DNA from: Lepidurus packardi
Taxonomy: Eukaryota > Arthropoda > Branchiopoda > Notostraca > Triopsidae
Direction: 5' to 3'
DNA: 64,000 nucleotides
Assembly: GCA_023053545.1 (NCBI GenBank)
Contig: JAKZAN010000057.1
Span: 231,870 to 295,869, forward strand
A program made the translations under genes and the position numbers. The notes under the pieces are model-generated. The model made no database searches. It saw only the letters and a program-made list of their open reading frames with translations, and was not told the DNA's origin. This document shows, in pieces, positions 39,901-51,818 of this stretch (positions are counted from its first letter, which is position 1; the number at the start of each line of letters is the position of its first letter).

Positions 39901-40097
39901 CCTTTTTGACATACATTACATCTGACTTCTGACAGCAAACTTAATTAACAATGGGAAGTCATACTAACTAATAAAGTCCTTTAAGTAGAAACGATGTTAG
40001 ATTATTTATAAAGATTGAATTCTACATGAACGCAACATACCTTCAAGGATAAGGCTGCGGACAGGCACAAAACAACCATGCACAATCCAGCCCACAT
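33914..40097 (-). CDS. Appl: Amyloid precursor-like protein
   Basis: Eleven phase-consistent exons give 712 residues. Exon 1 (40097-40041) encodes a signal peptide ([19 protein letters not shown]). E1 (about 20-195) has the growth-factor-like and copper-binding halves, ending [16 protein letters not shown]. An acidic, Thr/Pro-rich linker follows (about 215-300). E2 (about 326-500) begins [15 protein letters not shown] and contains [19 protein letters not shown]. There is no Kunitz domain. A juxtamembrane part and one membrane span (about 645-665) precede a 47-residue tail with [11 protein letters not shown], the endocytosis and adaptor (PTB) motif. Domain order and tail match fly Appl. The protein is a neuronal adhesion/receptor protein processed by secretases. 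Intron 1 is 2.2 kb and intron 8 is 1.3 kb, both long for this locus. Confidence 0.97.
34836..35010. repeat. Foldback (MITE-like) repeat in an Appl intron
   Basis: The left arm begins near AGACACAAGAACGACTCGAC and the right arm ends near GAGTCGTCCTTGTGTC, which is its inverted relative. Both halves are related to the element at 18820-18925, and the centre contains CCTAACCTAACC. It lies in Appl intron 8 and explains part of the open frame at 34909-35193, which I do not regard as a gene. Confidence 0.7.
37803..40040. other. Long first intron of the Appl gene
   Basis: The signal-peptide exon is separated from the E1 domain by 2,238 bp, far longer than most introns here. A short ACTATGTAAA-type repeat lies near 37836-37865. 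Open frames at 38230-38740 on both strands have no recognisable family. In other animals such introns often hold enhancers, but nothing here proves that. Confidence 0.6.
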
Positions 40098-42297
40098 TTT
40101 GTATCCAGATAATGCAGCTGCACGAGTTCAAAGAAGTTAACTTCTAACTTCGTGCCTTCTGATGAAACAGTAAATAGCACTTAGCAAGACAAGTTGGATA
40201 AGAAACTATGTGCTATTATGCAGTAATTAACGTTGAAAATGACCAAAATTGGCAACTAAATAGCGTCATACACAATTGGGACGGGCACCTAAAACAGACT
40301 GCCCTACCTTTTTCGAAACGTCAATAAAGAGTGGTCAATACTCCCAACCAAGCCTGACGAAGACGGAACAAGGAGGGATACGAACACAAAACGTTTCAAA
40401 ACGTATAGGGCCGCACTCTAGTAGGTGTATACGAAAGCAATTTCACACAAATTTTAGTGTAAAAGTCGAATAATTTTTTACGCAATATTAGGCAGCTATC
40501 TAATGTTGTATTTGAAGAAAAGCCAGGAGTTCAAAAATATGAAAAGTTTATTAAGGTTATTTAGCCAAACGCCAATCAGATAAGAAGTCTTCAGTTCCGG
40601 CCCAAAATATCCCAACTTGAAACTATAAAAAGGAAAGTGAAGAGACCACATGCCAACATGTTTTTTAAGAGTCTGCGATTGTATTTTATTCTCACTTTTT
40701 AATCAATTTACTTGTATAAAATAAGCTACTACCTTCGAGAATGCTAGTACTAGGCCTCCGTAACATGACCTATAAGTCTGGTCGTAGATGCATGATGTCA
40801 CTCGTTTCTCACAATTTTGACCTCTCGCAAATCGAATTCCTACCGCAGCGACGGAAGTCCTCGAGATAATTACTGTTATGCCTTTGCCTTTTGACTAGTA
40901 CTCTACCTTTTTTTTTTAAAAAAAATGCAATAATACAATAACAAAACATGTCTCACGGACGTCTCCCTCTACGGTTCAGATTTCATCCATGAATAAAGTG
41001 AAAGTTGCCCAAAATTGTAAAACAACACGTTTTTCCTGCTTGTACTAAATTGGTAGTTTTTCGTCCACATGGATACTATAAAGCCTATAACATAGTCAGA
41101 GTTGCCGGAACACTGTACCATCAAATGGAATAAGAGACTGGTCGATGAAAGATGTTACGTTTTTAGTACTCACTACATGACGGAACAGTAATATGGGGAG
41201 AAAACCCTTGAGGTCCCTATCGGGGCCAATGATAGTTCGCTAAGTTGACCGGAGAACGGAGTCGCTTCTAGCTAATAATGTTTGTCCGTAAGTGAAACTT
41301 GTGCAAATATAATAAACAAACTATGTAGAGCCTAGTGACAAATGTTTTCTTTTTTCTTAACAACATCGAATTACGAAATATTCCGGTTTTCCAAACTTTA
41401 CAGCAATTCAAGCAACTCAAAACTCATGCCAAATAGAATTAGAAGCCTATATACGCTTGTTTTGTCATACAGGACTGTCGTACTGCATGAAACTGCGTGC
41501 ACGCACGTCTTCAAAAAATGCTGACATCTGCACGGCACGAAATTAACACCTCGGAATTTTTTACACTCGATTAACTTGCTAAGTTGCCATCCATTAAAAT
41601 ACCATGAGATTCGATAAGTTATGAAATAATCCACACATACTTCAGGAACTAACAACTAAACAGTTAAAAAAGTTAGACCAGCACCAAACGTGCTGGAATT
41701 TTCGAGAGCGTGTCTACATTAATAAAAGTCCGATGACTCCAAAGTCTTACACGATTTGGAAAGGGTTGGATATTGTCCATTATTCGGACCCAACAGTGTC
41801 GCACCGCCAGTCGGGCTATTTCGGGTCCATGTCGCATCTTTAGGATCGCGACGAGCTTTGTCTTCCAAATTGCCGCGATTGTTCCTTCAAAACAAACAGA
41901 TGGTTTTTATACGTTCCATTTACGTAGTTAACGTAGGCAAAAGTGGTATTACCACGTAACTTGGCACCAAAAGTAGTACTTAGTAATATTTTGGAGTAAT
42001 ATCAAACAAGTTATATTGAACTCTCGATAGATTTGTGTAATGCGTAAGCAACTGAAGATAAAAGCGTTTTCCAATTACAACTCCAACTTGTCTTGGAGCG
42101 AATCTGGTTCAATGCCGAATCCAAAATTCAATAAGAAAAAAAGATCAGCGCAATGAAGAATTCAGATATCCATCCGCTGATATTAGCATCGAGATGCCAT
42201 ATATGCGTCGAGATGCCAAGTTACTTACTAGGATCTCCACTTCTGCACTATGTCAACACAGAATATTCGGAATTAAGCCCCATTTGGGAACTCTTAC
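40098..42297. other. Intergenic DNA between Appl start and Tweety stop
   Basis: This 2.2 kb should hold the Appl promoter and the 3' untranslated region of the Tweety gene. Frames at 40276-40473, 41342-41524, 41756-41959 and 42153-42392 look non-coding. A T9A9-like tract occurs at about 40911-40925. Nothing else was recognised. Confidence 0.6.
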
Positions 42298-44864
42298 TTA
42301 CAGCGTTCCAGGAAACGGCGGCGTCTGCGGAGGAGTATGAGAATGTCTCGCACCCCTCTTATCCAAGGACGTTGTTATATGAGGCGCACTAGGAAGTACA
42401 TGTTCCTTACTGCGGCTACTGGCACGATCTTGACGAACGGATAGCGAGAGAAATGGATCTTGCGCCGTGACTTGCAAGTATCCTTGCCTGAACAAAAGTT
42501 TACATATAAATTTTGTGTTCGCTAATACTATTGATTTCCAAGTGTCATCAATGTTAAGATTTAAAGGATGTAAGTACACATAGGCGCCGTGACTAGCAAG
42601 TATCGTTACCTGAACCAAAAGTTTGCAAATCAAGTCTGTGTTCTCTAATACTCATCATTTCCAAGGTTTGGTCAATGTTAAGATTTACGGGATGTAACTA
42701 AACAAATGAATTAATAAACCTACGACATAACTTACCGTTTCCTCAAGTAAATCCACAGGTGGAAGTCAACCCATACAAGGAGTGTAAACAACAAAGCCGC
42801 AAACATGGCTGACGCTAGCATGAAAGTCAACGCCAGCCTAGGAAAAGAACTTGTTTTGAAACAAGAAGCCAAAATGTTTGAATTACTGACATTCCAGAGT
42901 CGCAAATTATCTCCACTATCGTCACATGATCCTCACGGATGTCTTGGCAGTTCAGTAAACTGAACAACACGTTTACCGTGTCTGTTGCTTGTCCAAAAGA
43001 TCGGAGCACATTGTCTGCCGTAGGTTGAAGCTAAACATAGGAACGTAAGCACAGTATTTTTTTTTAAGACGAGTTCAACCCAAAACACAGAATTATATCT
43101 AAATATAAACACTATAAATCTAATGTAATCAACTCTAATGTAAATCAACTATAATGTAAATCAACTATAATGTAAATCAACTATAATGTAAATCAACTGT
43201 AATGTAAATCAACTATAATGTAAATCAACACTATTAAGCTATTACGCTCAGGAATTAGCCGAAGCCAAAAACTTAGTTCTATGTCATGCATATAAAGCGT
43301 AAGATTACGTAACCATATGCCACAGTACCATTAGATCATTTACTTCGTAGTCAAATATTTTTCAGAATGTTTTTTGGAATACTCTAAAGACATGCATCGC
43401 AATCTTGATACTCGAGTACGAAAAGTATTGTAGACTTCTCTATTTATAGGAGATAATTTCCGCGTTTGTGGTTGGACTTACAGTATATAACTATTCGTTC
43501 TATAAATAACCCTAACTTACATCTCTTCTTGAATAGAAATCCGCCGACATCGTAACAAACTCAAACGTAGAACTGTTAGCACGATTCAAGTGCTGACGAA
43601 TACGAGCTACCCCCTCTTGGGAGAGCGAAGCCATGCTCGAATTTCCCAATGATAAGCAATTCGTATACATTGCTGCATAGTTTTTCCCAATTACACCTTT
43701 AAGCACGCTACGAGCGTGCACATTTGGATCAACACATACGTCTCCCAGTGCCTAGTCAAAGTACGGTTAAGGACTACAAATTCTTTAAGGCTTTTTACCA
43801 TGGAGGTCATCAAATACAATGAGGCCAATCCATAATTGAAGACAATTCCAATAAGGCCGAAAACAGAAAACCTGCACAACAAATTAAAATTAACCAAATT
43901 AAAATTATTTTCCGAAGTTTAGCTTACAGTATAAGGAGGCACCGCGACTTTCTTACAACGGCAAATACGAGGACTAGACATAATAGAATTAGAGCGCTCA
44001 GAAGTGACATATTTAGCGCCCATCTATCACAGTAATACGAATTATTAGTACTAATAAGTAAGTAAGCAAAACAAATAAGGTAAAAGCTAGTTACCGCACT
44101 CTTTCCCAATAGTCAACACTCTGTGTATCAAACGTGTGGAGCCCTAGCCCACGACTCGAAATAATGGTCACTTGTTGAGCCACATAACTTAAGTTGCCAT
44201 CAATTGCCTTCATGTACGCCGTCAAGGAATCATGCACACTTTGATTAAAAATAGGTCTTCCAAGCAAAAGTTTGAGCTCTTGGACTAAACGGACAGTACT
44301 GTCTTCAAGTGTCGTGTTTAACGCCGTTAGCTATAAATGAAATGATATCCACCGTTCCAAATTTGCGAAACTTGAATTACCTGCGTATCGACGGATTTGA
44401 ACTTCTTTTTCAAACGATTTACGTGAGAAATTGTGCGTGTCATTGCATTGTGACTATCATCATTTCCATATAGACCAAGTGCGAGCACTCCGCTATAAAA
44501 CAAAGTATAAAACTTTGCGTAAATAGGTTAGGTTAGTTGTTACCAAGTAATGGTAGCTGCTACAATCAACACCAGTCTTTGACATTCCAGAGTTTTGTAC
44601 GCACTTAAGGGTCGTACACAACATCTTGAAGACAAGTAGATCAACAATACTATCAACGTTAGCAGTAAGCACGTAATAGGGACGCCTCCAGCAATGATCA
44701 AAGCCTTAACAATGTACAAGAAATAACAGGCTCGCGTCTTTCTACTATGAATACCGTACCTCCCGATAAATGTGAGATGATGGATCAAAGCTACTGTTGA
44801 TGGCTTGAAAACTGGCGTCCACGTGCGGTAACGCACTATAAAACCGTGACAATGATGATGACAT
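42298..44864 (-). CDS. tty: Tweety-family anion channel
   Basis: Ten phase-consistent exons (first 44864-44760, last 42487-42298) give 481 residues. Tweety proteins are plasma-membrane proteins linked to swelling- or calcium-activated chloride currents. Exon 1 has the family N-terminus (ALPHVDASFQAINSSFDP). Hydrophobic spans follow: IIAGGVPITCLLLTLIVLL, a span around GVLALGLYGND, SLLSALILLCLVLVF, FSVFGLIGIVFNYGLASLYL and a last one, LTFMLASAMFAALLFTLLV. The extracellular loop has the family cysteines in ALGDVCVDPN, MYTNCLSLG and SLLNCQDI...EIICDSG. The tail is Ser/Thr-rich. The stop codon overlaps a good donor (CTGTAAGTAAG), so a further 3' exon is possible. The last exon has a decayed duplicate just upstream. 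Confidence 0.93.
42472..42697. repeat. Duplicated terminal-exon border in the Tweety gene
   Basis: The 112-bp unit 42472-42583 is followed directly by a diverged copy at 42584-42697. Each contains, on the minus strand, a TTTTG..TTCAG acceptor and the first bases of the last Tweety exon. Splicing to the outer copy joins G to TAA and stops at once after LRKR, whereas the inner copy reads on as RQGYLQVTAQDP. The outer copy is therefore a decayed or truncating alternative exon. Confidence 0.8.
43121..43229. repeat. 16-bp minisatellite in a Tweety intron
   Basis: About seven near-identical head-to-tail copies of a 16-bp unit (TAATGTAAATCAACTA) lie in the intron between exons 7 and 8. The first unit is shortened to TAATGTAATCAACTC. 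Confidence 0.9.
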
Positions 44865-47691
44865 GGTTATGATTCACGAAAGAATGTGCTTCCAAGTTCT
44901 GCCCACTTAACCACGAACAGTATATAATTAAGTATAAATGGAAACGGTTGAAAAAATAATGTATACCTGAGTATTCGGAGACCAATTTGATATAATAGTA
45001 ATGATATTGGAAGGCTCTTAGCGGCTAACGCAAAAGCGTATACTACATAAACAATTTAGAAACATGAGCTCCTTGATGGTTTGCCGCGCGCCATATATCA
45101 AATGCCTAAAAACAAAAACAAAAACAAAATCGTATTATCGCAAGATACGAAATCTACATCCCGCTCCATTTCCAACTGAACTACGCAAACAAAATCAAAA
45201 GAACCTTTTATTTTGGGACCAGACATTGTAAAATTTTTAAAATAAAATCTGAACTTTAAAATTAACACGAGTATCGCCTTTCATACTGAATGAAAATCCA
45301 CTACGTTTCTCATTGTTCAAACTTTGGTTAGCTTTAATATCAATGTTTTATCTTCACAGGAGATACAGACTAATATGTTAGGAACCGCTAAGAGAAGATA
45401 CAAAAACTACCGACCATAGGACTCATGCGACTAAAACGTAATTATTTTTATTATTCTCCTGGTCGTTAAATATATTTGTCACTTTAAAAACCCGATACTC
45501 TTTCGCTAACAGAACTTGCCTTTTTCTGTTTCAAAGGCTGGCCGGCTTTAGCATTCGTATTTTTAACTCTGCTATTTGGGTGCAGGTGAAAACGTCCCAG
45601 TCCCAAAATGTCCCAGCTTAAAACGTCCCAGTTTTGGTTTGCACCAAAACTTAGCCTAACCTAACTTAACCTAAACCTTCCATTTAACATGCGTCTTCAA
45701 GCAGTAGTAATTTCAAACTTTAGGTAGTTTTGGCCCACCCGCAAAACCAAAACTGGGACGTTTTGGGACTGGGACGTTTTTATCTTCACCCGCTCATTTA
45801 CAGACCACACGTAATACAAAGCCTTAATTAACCTAGTCAGCTTTTCTGGCCCATGCCACGGCTCCAAAAAACGAACCCACGTTCTTTAAGGCATGCATAA
45901 CAGATAAAACGTAATTTTATCACGTAAGCTCACTTAGTATAGAGAACACGGAAGTATGTATTTTTCGGCAATGGGCCTTTATGAGGCTCTTTGCCGAAAA
46001 GTACACTAACCTTTTTTACCACCTCACAATACACCAAAAAATTCTTCATACGCCAGTAAGTTAAGAACATGCTGAGAGAGAGGAATCTGCATAATTACAA
46101 TATCTGAACAATACAACGTCCTTTGTGGGGAACGGTTTTCGAGACTACAAAAATATTATTTTATTCCTTTCCACAGTGTTCCGGCAGCTCCTACATGCCA
46201 AATGCAGCTATTTACGTAACTTAATCCTGCAGTAATTGCATTAGGTTAGTCCCATATATGTTCAACTTTAAGTTAAATAGTATACTGTAGCCAATTTACC
46301 TTCAAAATTTACCACTGAAATTAGGAAAACAGTGTTTTCCTCCCACAAATTTCCATTGTTTGTCTCCGCTTGATGCTTCACAAGGGCTGTAGATAGAAAC
46401 TTCAAGAACTATAACTCTTCATTCAAGTATGGAGAATCGATAAGCAGCGCTCCCAGCGAGCAAAAGCTGCCCCTTGTACTAGAGTTTGATTAACTTGAGC
46501 TTTTCAAAAGGTTTTTCCGTGCGGAAAAAGTTTACTAGAGTTGAAACAACTTAAGCTTTTGAGGAGGCTTTCCTTATGGAAAAATTTCAGTGCTACTTGC
46601 TTTTCAGTATTCTCTACATAAATTGTTGCGAAGACTAAGGTTGTCGGTGCTTAATGTCCCGAGTCCCGTAGTGTACGTACCACTGTGGTACGTACATTAA
46701 CTTTTCCAGGGATATTTTTCAGTGCAATCTCGTGGATATGAATTTATCAAAATCTATTCTAATAAGTCAGTCAAAAAATATACGTAATTTACAGAGACTT
46801 AAGACGAGAATTGGCTTTATATAGAATAATATTATATTTTCATGAAAAGACAAAATTTAAACTTCATATCGAAATTATTGTAGATTACGCTATCAATACG
46901 GTTAACATTTATTACTGCAAGAAAACTGCATTTTTCTTACATACTACTTATCGTTTTTGCTCGGCATCTACGAGAACGGCGAGTTTGCGCCGTTTGCACA
47001 ACTACATTTGGTTTTCTTTAGAGAACTGGGCTCTTGTAGAGTTGTAGTTTGTAGATTTGTGGAATTTATGTTGCGAATATGTTTTCATGTTTTCATGAAT
47101 ACCATACTGAACAGTAATAAAATTGGGGAATCATATTTTCTAAAAAATCGAACTTCCATCCTGATATGTTGGGAAGAAATAATTTATATCTGCATATTTC
47201 AGTGTCATAAAGGCAAAAGCCTTGTTATGTTTTCTGTTTTTTTTTTTCCTACTACCAGAAAGGATATACTCTTGGGAAAAGAGTGGGCCACAAAGTCACT
47301 TCGATCATTTGGTTGAGTTTAAGCCGTCGACATATGTGGTGAACCGGATGGATCCGCGAGACACTAACGGTGGACATTGTACTACGGCGGATCGGCTACG
47401 CCCTTTTGCATACAAAAGATTTCAGGGATATAAAATTCCGAGTAAAATTATGTGGTTAAGCGTCTTAGGGCATTTCGTAATGTATTCAATTTCGTTTAAC
47501 TATTTTTTTTATTGAAGTTTGTAAGTGATTATAACGAGCTCAAGCTTTTCTAGAATAAGCTTTCTAGAAGCTCTCCAGAATATTATACACATTACCCAAA
47601 TTAACCCGATGAAACGTAGCATAATAAGATAGTCCATTATGGTTTTGCCAAAATTTAATTCTTTTCTGTTAATAAGGTTGGTCTGAGACAT
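44865..47691. other. Intergenic DNA with mobile-element traces
   Basis: This 2.8 kb lies between the Tweety start and the selenium-binding protein stop. It holds a MITE-like element at 45578-45791 and hairpins at 45962-46000 (TTTTCGGCAA arms) and 46672-46696 (TGTACGTACCAC arms, 1-base loop). A TTTTTCCGTGCGGAAAAA stem-loop lies near 46517. Frames at 46811-47515 on the plus strand match nothing I know and are probably chance. Confidence 0.65.
45578..45791. mobile_element. 214-bp MITE-like element with inverted repeats
   Basis: The element begins GGGTGCAGGTGAAAACGTCC and ends with the near inverse (GGACGTTTTTATCTTCACCC). Roughly 65 bp at each end, rich in AACGTCCCAG units, are imperfect inverted repeats. 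The flanks GCTATTT and GCTCATTT could be a decayed 7-8 bp target duplication, as left by hAT-type transposases. The middle holds CCTAACCTAACTTAACCTAA. It has no coding capacity. Confidence 0.8.
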
Positions 47692-50011
47692 TTATTCCCA
47701 TTTGTAGCCCTCCGGTACCCAAATATCAGAGCTACAGTCTCCCCCAGGGTACCTTTAGGAAAAATATTTGAGCTGATTTTTTAATAAATTGTAGTGTATA
47801 CCGAATTTCATGCGCGAGTACAGGTCCGTTTGGTTCTTTCCCAAAATCTACCAAAAAGTTCGGATTGATTCGCAAGCCTCCTTTTTCAGTATCCACATCA
47901 ATTTGAAGCAATACTGAACCGTTTCTAGATAATTATATGGACGATCACTAAGTATTCCTGCAAAGAGCTAAAAGCTTACTTAACCATGTCTGGATAGAAG
48001 ACTTTATCCCAGGGACTGTAAAGCGATGTTGTTACGTACAACCGTTTGCCATCCAAGCTGAGCTGTAGCATTTGAGGTCCTCCGTGCACTCTAATGCCTT
48101 TGACATGCAAAACCTCAGGTTGCTATAAGGACATGAGAAAAGTAACAGATTTAAACAAAATTTTACTGAAGGGCAGCATTCATATTCTGGTAAGCCATTG
48201 TGCCTGTAATCATTACGTTTTAGGGCAATACTTTTGCGAAACTCTCGTAATCGTTTATATAAACTGAACTGTGACTTAAGCAAGGATACATTTAAAAACC
48301 TGGCCCTTTACCTATATCTACTCTTGCAAATGGGACCAAAACTTGACATTGAACAAAGCTATTTTACTGGAACGAAAGTATACCTGGAATTTCTCGCCTT
48401 TCTCCAAGCACACCGAACCGCCTCGGCACAGGGATCCACCAGCAAAGACTTGACCGACTAACTTGGGATGTGCAGGATCGCGGATATCGTATTGGCGAAT
48501 ATCTCCGTGTAACCAATTGGTCAAATACAAGAATCGATCATCCAAAGAAATGAGAATATCCGTAGTGACTCCGGACATTTCTGGCATAAGCCATCCTTTG
48601 ACTTTGACGGCAGGGATATCAATAACTTTGTCCACTGACCATTTCTGTCCATCTTTATAGAATCTGTTTTGTTTACCAAAAATTTATAATTTGTGTAATT
48701 TATGTATACATCTGACGCTTAGGTGTACTTACCTATAAACATTAGCGTTCATGGCAGCTCCAACAAAACCTTGTGTAGCGAGAGGATCATGCAAAAAACG
48801 AGTTTCTAATGGCATAAGCCCATCAGTTCCTAAATCAATGGTCTGGATCACTTTGCGAGCCTTCCAGTCCCACACATGTATACTTTGTCCGTATAAACCT
48901 ACAAAATTCCTAGTTGTTATTTCAAGCTAACAAGGAATTCAATGGTATCGAAACATACCGTTCTTGAAGTCTGGTAACTTAAATCCTTTGCTGTAAACTT
49001 TCGGGGCGCCCCATTCGCTAGAAACCATGACATTTTGTCCTGGCTGGTACCAGAAATCGTAGCCAAAAGCAGTTTTCTCCTTCGACCATAGTCCTGTTAA
49101 AATTATAAGTAGTATGTTATATACTAAATCGTGGTATAATACCTTTAAGACGAAAAGTTTGTTCGTCAATCAGTACAAACGCTCCTTGAGCGTTCTGGTC
49201 CGCAGTTCCCATTGTTGAAACCATGATCTCACCCGAGCCTAAGCAGTGCATTGTATGAGGAGCAGACACACCCAATTTGTGCATTTCTTCGGGTTCAATT
49301 ATCTGAAATAGGATGAGGTATATTAAATCTACAACTACGGAATGCTTATTAAGTTCTTACGTGACTGAGTTTGGGTTGCAACGGATTTTCCCCCACATCA
49401 ACAGCGTACATGCGATCGCTACTCAAGCCGTTTAAGATTAATTTGTTTCTCTTCTTTGTAGGGTTGTTGAAACAACTACTACAAGAATTCCAACCCGAAT
49501 GGTGAAGCTCATCCCCTACGTACGGCATTTCCAGACGATGGATGACCTTTACATAAAGAATTGAAACTTCATCGATGTTCTGAAGTAAGAGTTATTTCTG
49601 CTATTTTTGTATAATGAGTAGAAATACTAGGAAAAACGTATAATGAATTGTTACGGTTCTTTAATTTTTAAAATATACGCCTTAAAAAATAAACTAAAAT
49701 ATACTAGCAATAACCGAAATTATAATTACTGCGATTATTACCCTGTACCTATTTTTTCACGTACCTGAGAATAACTAGTGCTGTTCGGATCCACATCGAC
49801 TGTTACTAGGTAATCTGGCTTAGGCGGTTTGCAGTCCTTGGGGACAACAATACATGGAATGTAAACCAATTTCTCTCTTGGCCCGTTTCTCATTGCATCT
49901 AAAGGAGTTTTGAACCCCGGACCATTCTTCGATCCTTTACAGCAAGCTGGAGTGGAGTTTCAAATTTAACCGTAGCTTTGTTTTGTTTTTATTTATTAGT
50001 TTACCTGACAT
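47692..50011 (-). CDS. SELENBP1: Selenium-binding protein / methanethiol oxidase
   Basis: Ten phase-consistent exons give 480 residues, against 472 for human SELENBP1. The first coding exon is only 7 bases (50011-50005, ATGTCAG). The protein starts [20 protein letters not shown], then [16 protein letters not shown]. Typical blocks follow: [35 protein letters not shown], a [20 protein letters not shown] block, [27 protein letters not shown]. Conserved Cys and His residues of the beta-propeller active site are present. In animals the enzyme oxidises methanethiol to formaldehyde, hydrogen peroxide and hydrogen sulfide in the cytosol. It is transcribed divergently from RRP7A, 1.8 kb away. Confidence 0.96.
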
Positions 50012-50181
50012 AGTGTTATGTGTTGGCGTACAAAGGAATTTTAAAACCCGCACTATAAGAGGTGTACGTGTTCAGGAAAGTTTTGACCAGCGTTTATGTG
50101 ATCAGCCTTCCTCTAGGCCCTTTTATACTCTTCCATTTCCTTTTCGGCGCCGCGCAAAGTTTTACCGCAGATAATTTCTGC

Positions 50182-50229
50182 CGGTAACGAAATACAACGG
50201 AACTGAAGTTCCGTTGTATTTGGTTACCG
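50182..50229. repeat. Hairpin with 23-bp arms upstream of SELENBP1
   Basis: The arms 50182-50204 and 50207-50229 are inverse complements with one mismatch and a two-base loop. The hairpin lies about 170 bp upstream of the SELENBP1 ATG. Confidence 0.9.
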
Positions 50230-50515
50230 ACTGGTAAGCTTTTATGTCTTCATTTACGGTAGATTGTATTTTAAAGACTGGTTGAAGTGTACACAACACA
50301 AACATATATTAAACCTCGGTAATTAGGAACAAAATTTAAGAAATTGTTTAGCATATTGTTCTCGAAAATATGCTAACGAAAGCTTGTCGAAGGACTTTTA
50401 CCTCTTTTTAATTCAAACAATAAAGAACCAGTGACACTGTTTTAAGTCGAATTTTCACGGTATTGTAACAGGAGTTTTCCCGTGCATTTATTTACCATTT
50501 CTGGTACTTAAAACC

Positions 50516-50695
50516 ATGTCACATAACAAAGTTCAGAATCCGATGACCTGTTGGAGAGAAATTCCACAAGACAATCGCGTTTTTGTTGAATGTCTAGAAG
50601 TTATACCTGACAAAACGTTGACAAAAAATGTTCTACCTGACGGCTTCCTTTTTAAAAAAATAGTAACGGCTAACGAAATTTGGATTTGTATGTGA
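50516..50695 (+). other. Small open frame (59 codons), product unknown
   Basis: The frame starts with an ATG in a good context (AAAACCATGT), begins MSHNKVQNPMTCWREIPQDN and ends FKKIVTANEIWICM. It has no recognised family and no signal or membrane segment. It could be a small gene, an exon of an unknown transcript or chance. Confidence 0.2.
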
Positions 50696-50849
50696 TGCAT
50701 AGAGCATTATCATAATGACTTGCTTTATTGTGTATACTAAAATCTAAGTAAAGTATTGTTTATCATTGTGAAAATAAGGTGTTAAATGATATGTCCTTCT
50801 ACTTCCTGGGTTTACAGAATAAGTGGTTTTATGTGTTTCCGCTGCCCGT

Positions 50850-51039
50850 GATAATCTTTCAGAACCGCAACCTCATCCCGAGTCAAATGAGAATAAGTCA
50901 CTTCTTGACTGTTAAGTAATTGTTTGGGATTCCCGACTGCTAGCGATAATCTTTCAGAACCGCAACCTCATCCCGAGTCAAATGAGAATAAGTCACTTCT
51001 TGACTGTTAAGTAATAGTTTGGGATTCCCGACTGCTAGC
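50850..51039. repeat. 95-bp tandem duplication
   Basis: Units 50850-50944 and 50945-51039 are almost identical; TAATTG against TAATAG is the clear difference. The length is not a multiple of three. On the minus strand each unit reads SQEVTYSHLTRDEVAVLKDY, in different frames. It could be the relic of a coding 3' end or simple non-coding duplication. Confidence 0.9.
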
Positions 51040-51818
51040 TGCCAATAAATCGCGTTTCAAACAATAACCCAAACATCCTTCGTAACTGGATCTTATTATC
51101 CGAAGAAGTTCGGTCGGGAAAGCTTTCGACGAATTATTAAAATTGCAAAATACTCCACAATAGTATAGAAATGGTTGGTTATAGGTAGAGCTATGGGAAG
51201 ACCAAATTGATAATTTTTGTTACCGAACTTAGCAATAAGGGTTATTCTATCATAAGCGATTATTAGTCATTTTATACTTTTAAATTAACTTCGGCCTTCA
51301 AACCTATTTTATTATACTGTAGTACAAATGTCTATTTAAATAGAACTGCACGCCGACCGGTGGGTTAATTTAGTTACGAAACTAACTTAGTTACGAGCTC
51401 CAACTTTTGAAGCCGGCTTTCCAAACCAAACCAAATACAGAATTGGGCCCCGGTTTGCGGTTCCTTTTTTCTTAGAACAGCCGAGCCAAAACGTTGGGCT
51501 GACTTAGCTTGGTACGGCGCTTGAAAGCTACGTATAGGAACACTATATTGCGGTTGAAAGCTACGGATAGCGACACTACGTTACGTGCTATTGTTACTTT
51601 ACGGACCTCCGAATGGATGTCTTGTGTAAATATTTTCTTATTATTATGACTATTGGAAGTATACTACTTGACAGAATAGTTAAGATCATAGCAAATACTT
51701 AAAAAAATAAAACTTAATTCAAAACATTGTATACGTTATTTACCCAAAGTAACGAAGTTTTGTAAGCCCCACGTGTGCAGTGTTTTTGTTCACAGTTCAA
51801 TTTGAAAGTAACATTTTC

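Larger units (their letters stand above)
50012..51818. other. Divergent intergenic region between SELENBP1 and RRP7A
   Basis: This should carry the promoters of both genes. It contains a near-perfect 23-bp-arm hairpin (50182-50229), a 59-codon plus-strand frame at 50516-50695 and a 95-bp exact-order tandem duplication (50850-51039). The remainder (51040-51818) shows nothing I can assign. Confidence 0.6.

Noticed and set aside
43121-43229. CRISPR-like array
   Set aside because: The 16-bp units are directly adjacent without spacers and lie in an animal gene intron; it is a minisatellite.
46811-47515. Three overlapping plus-strand frames (78-119 codons)
   Set aside because: Compositionally biased, no start context, family or splice pattern.
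51780-51818. Upstream extension of RRP7A
   Set aside because: The extension begins with GTG, not ATG, and the conserved sequence starts after 51836.
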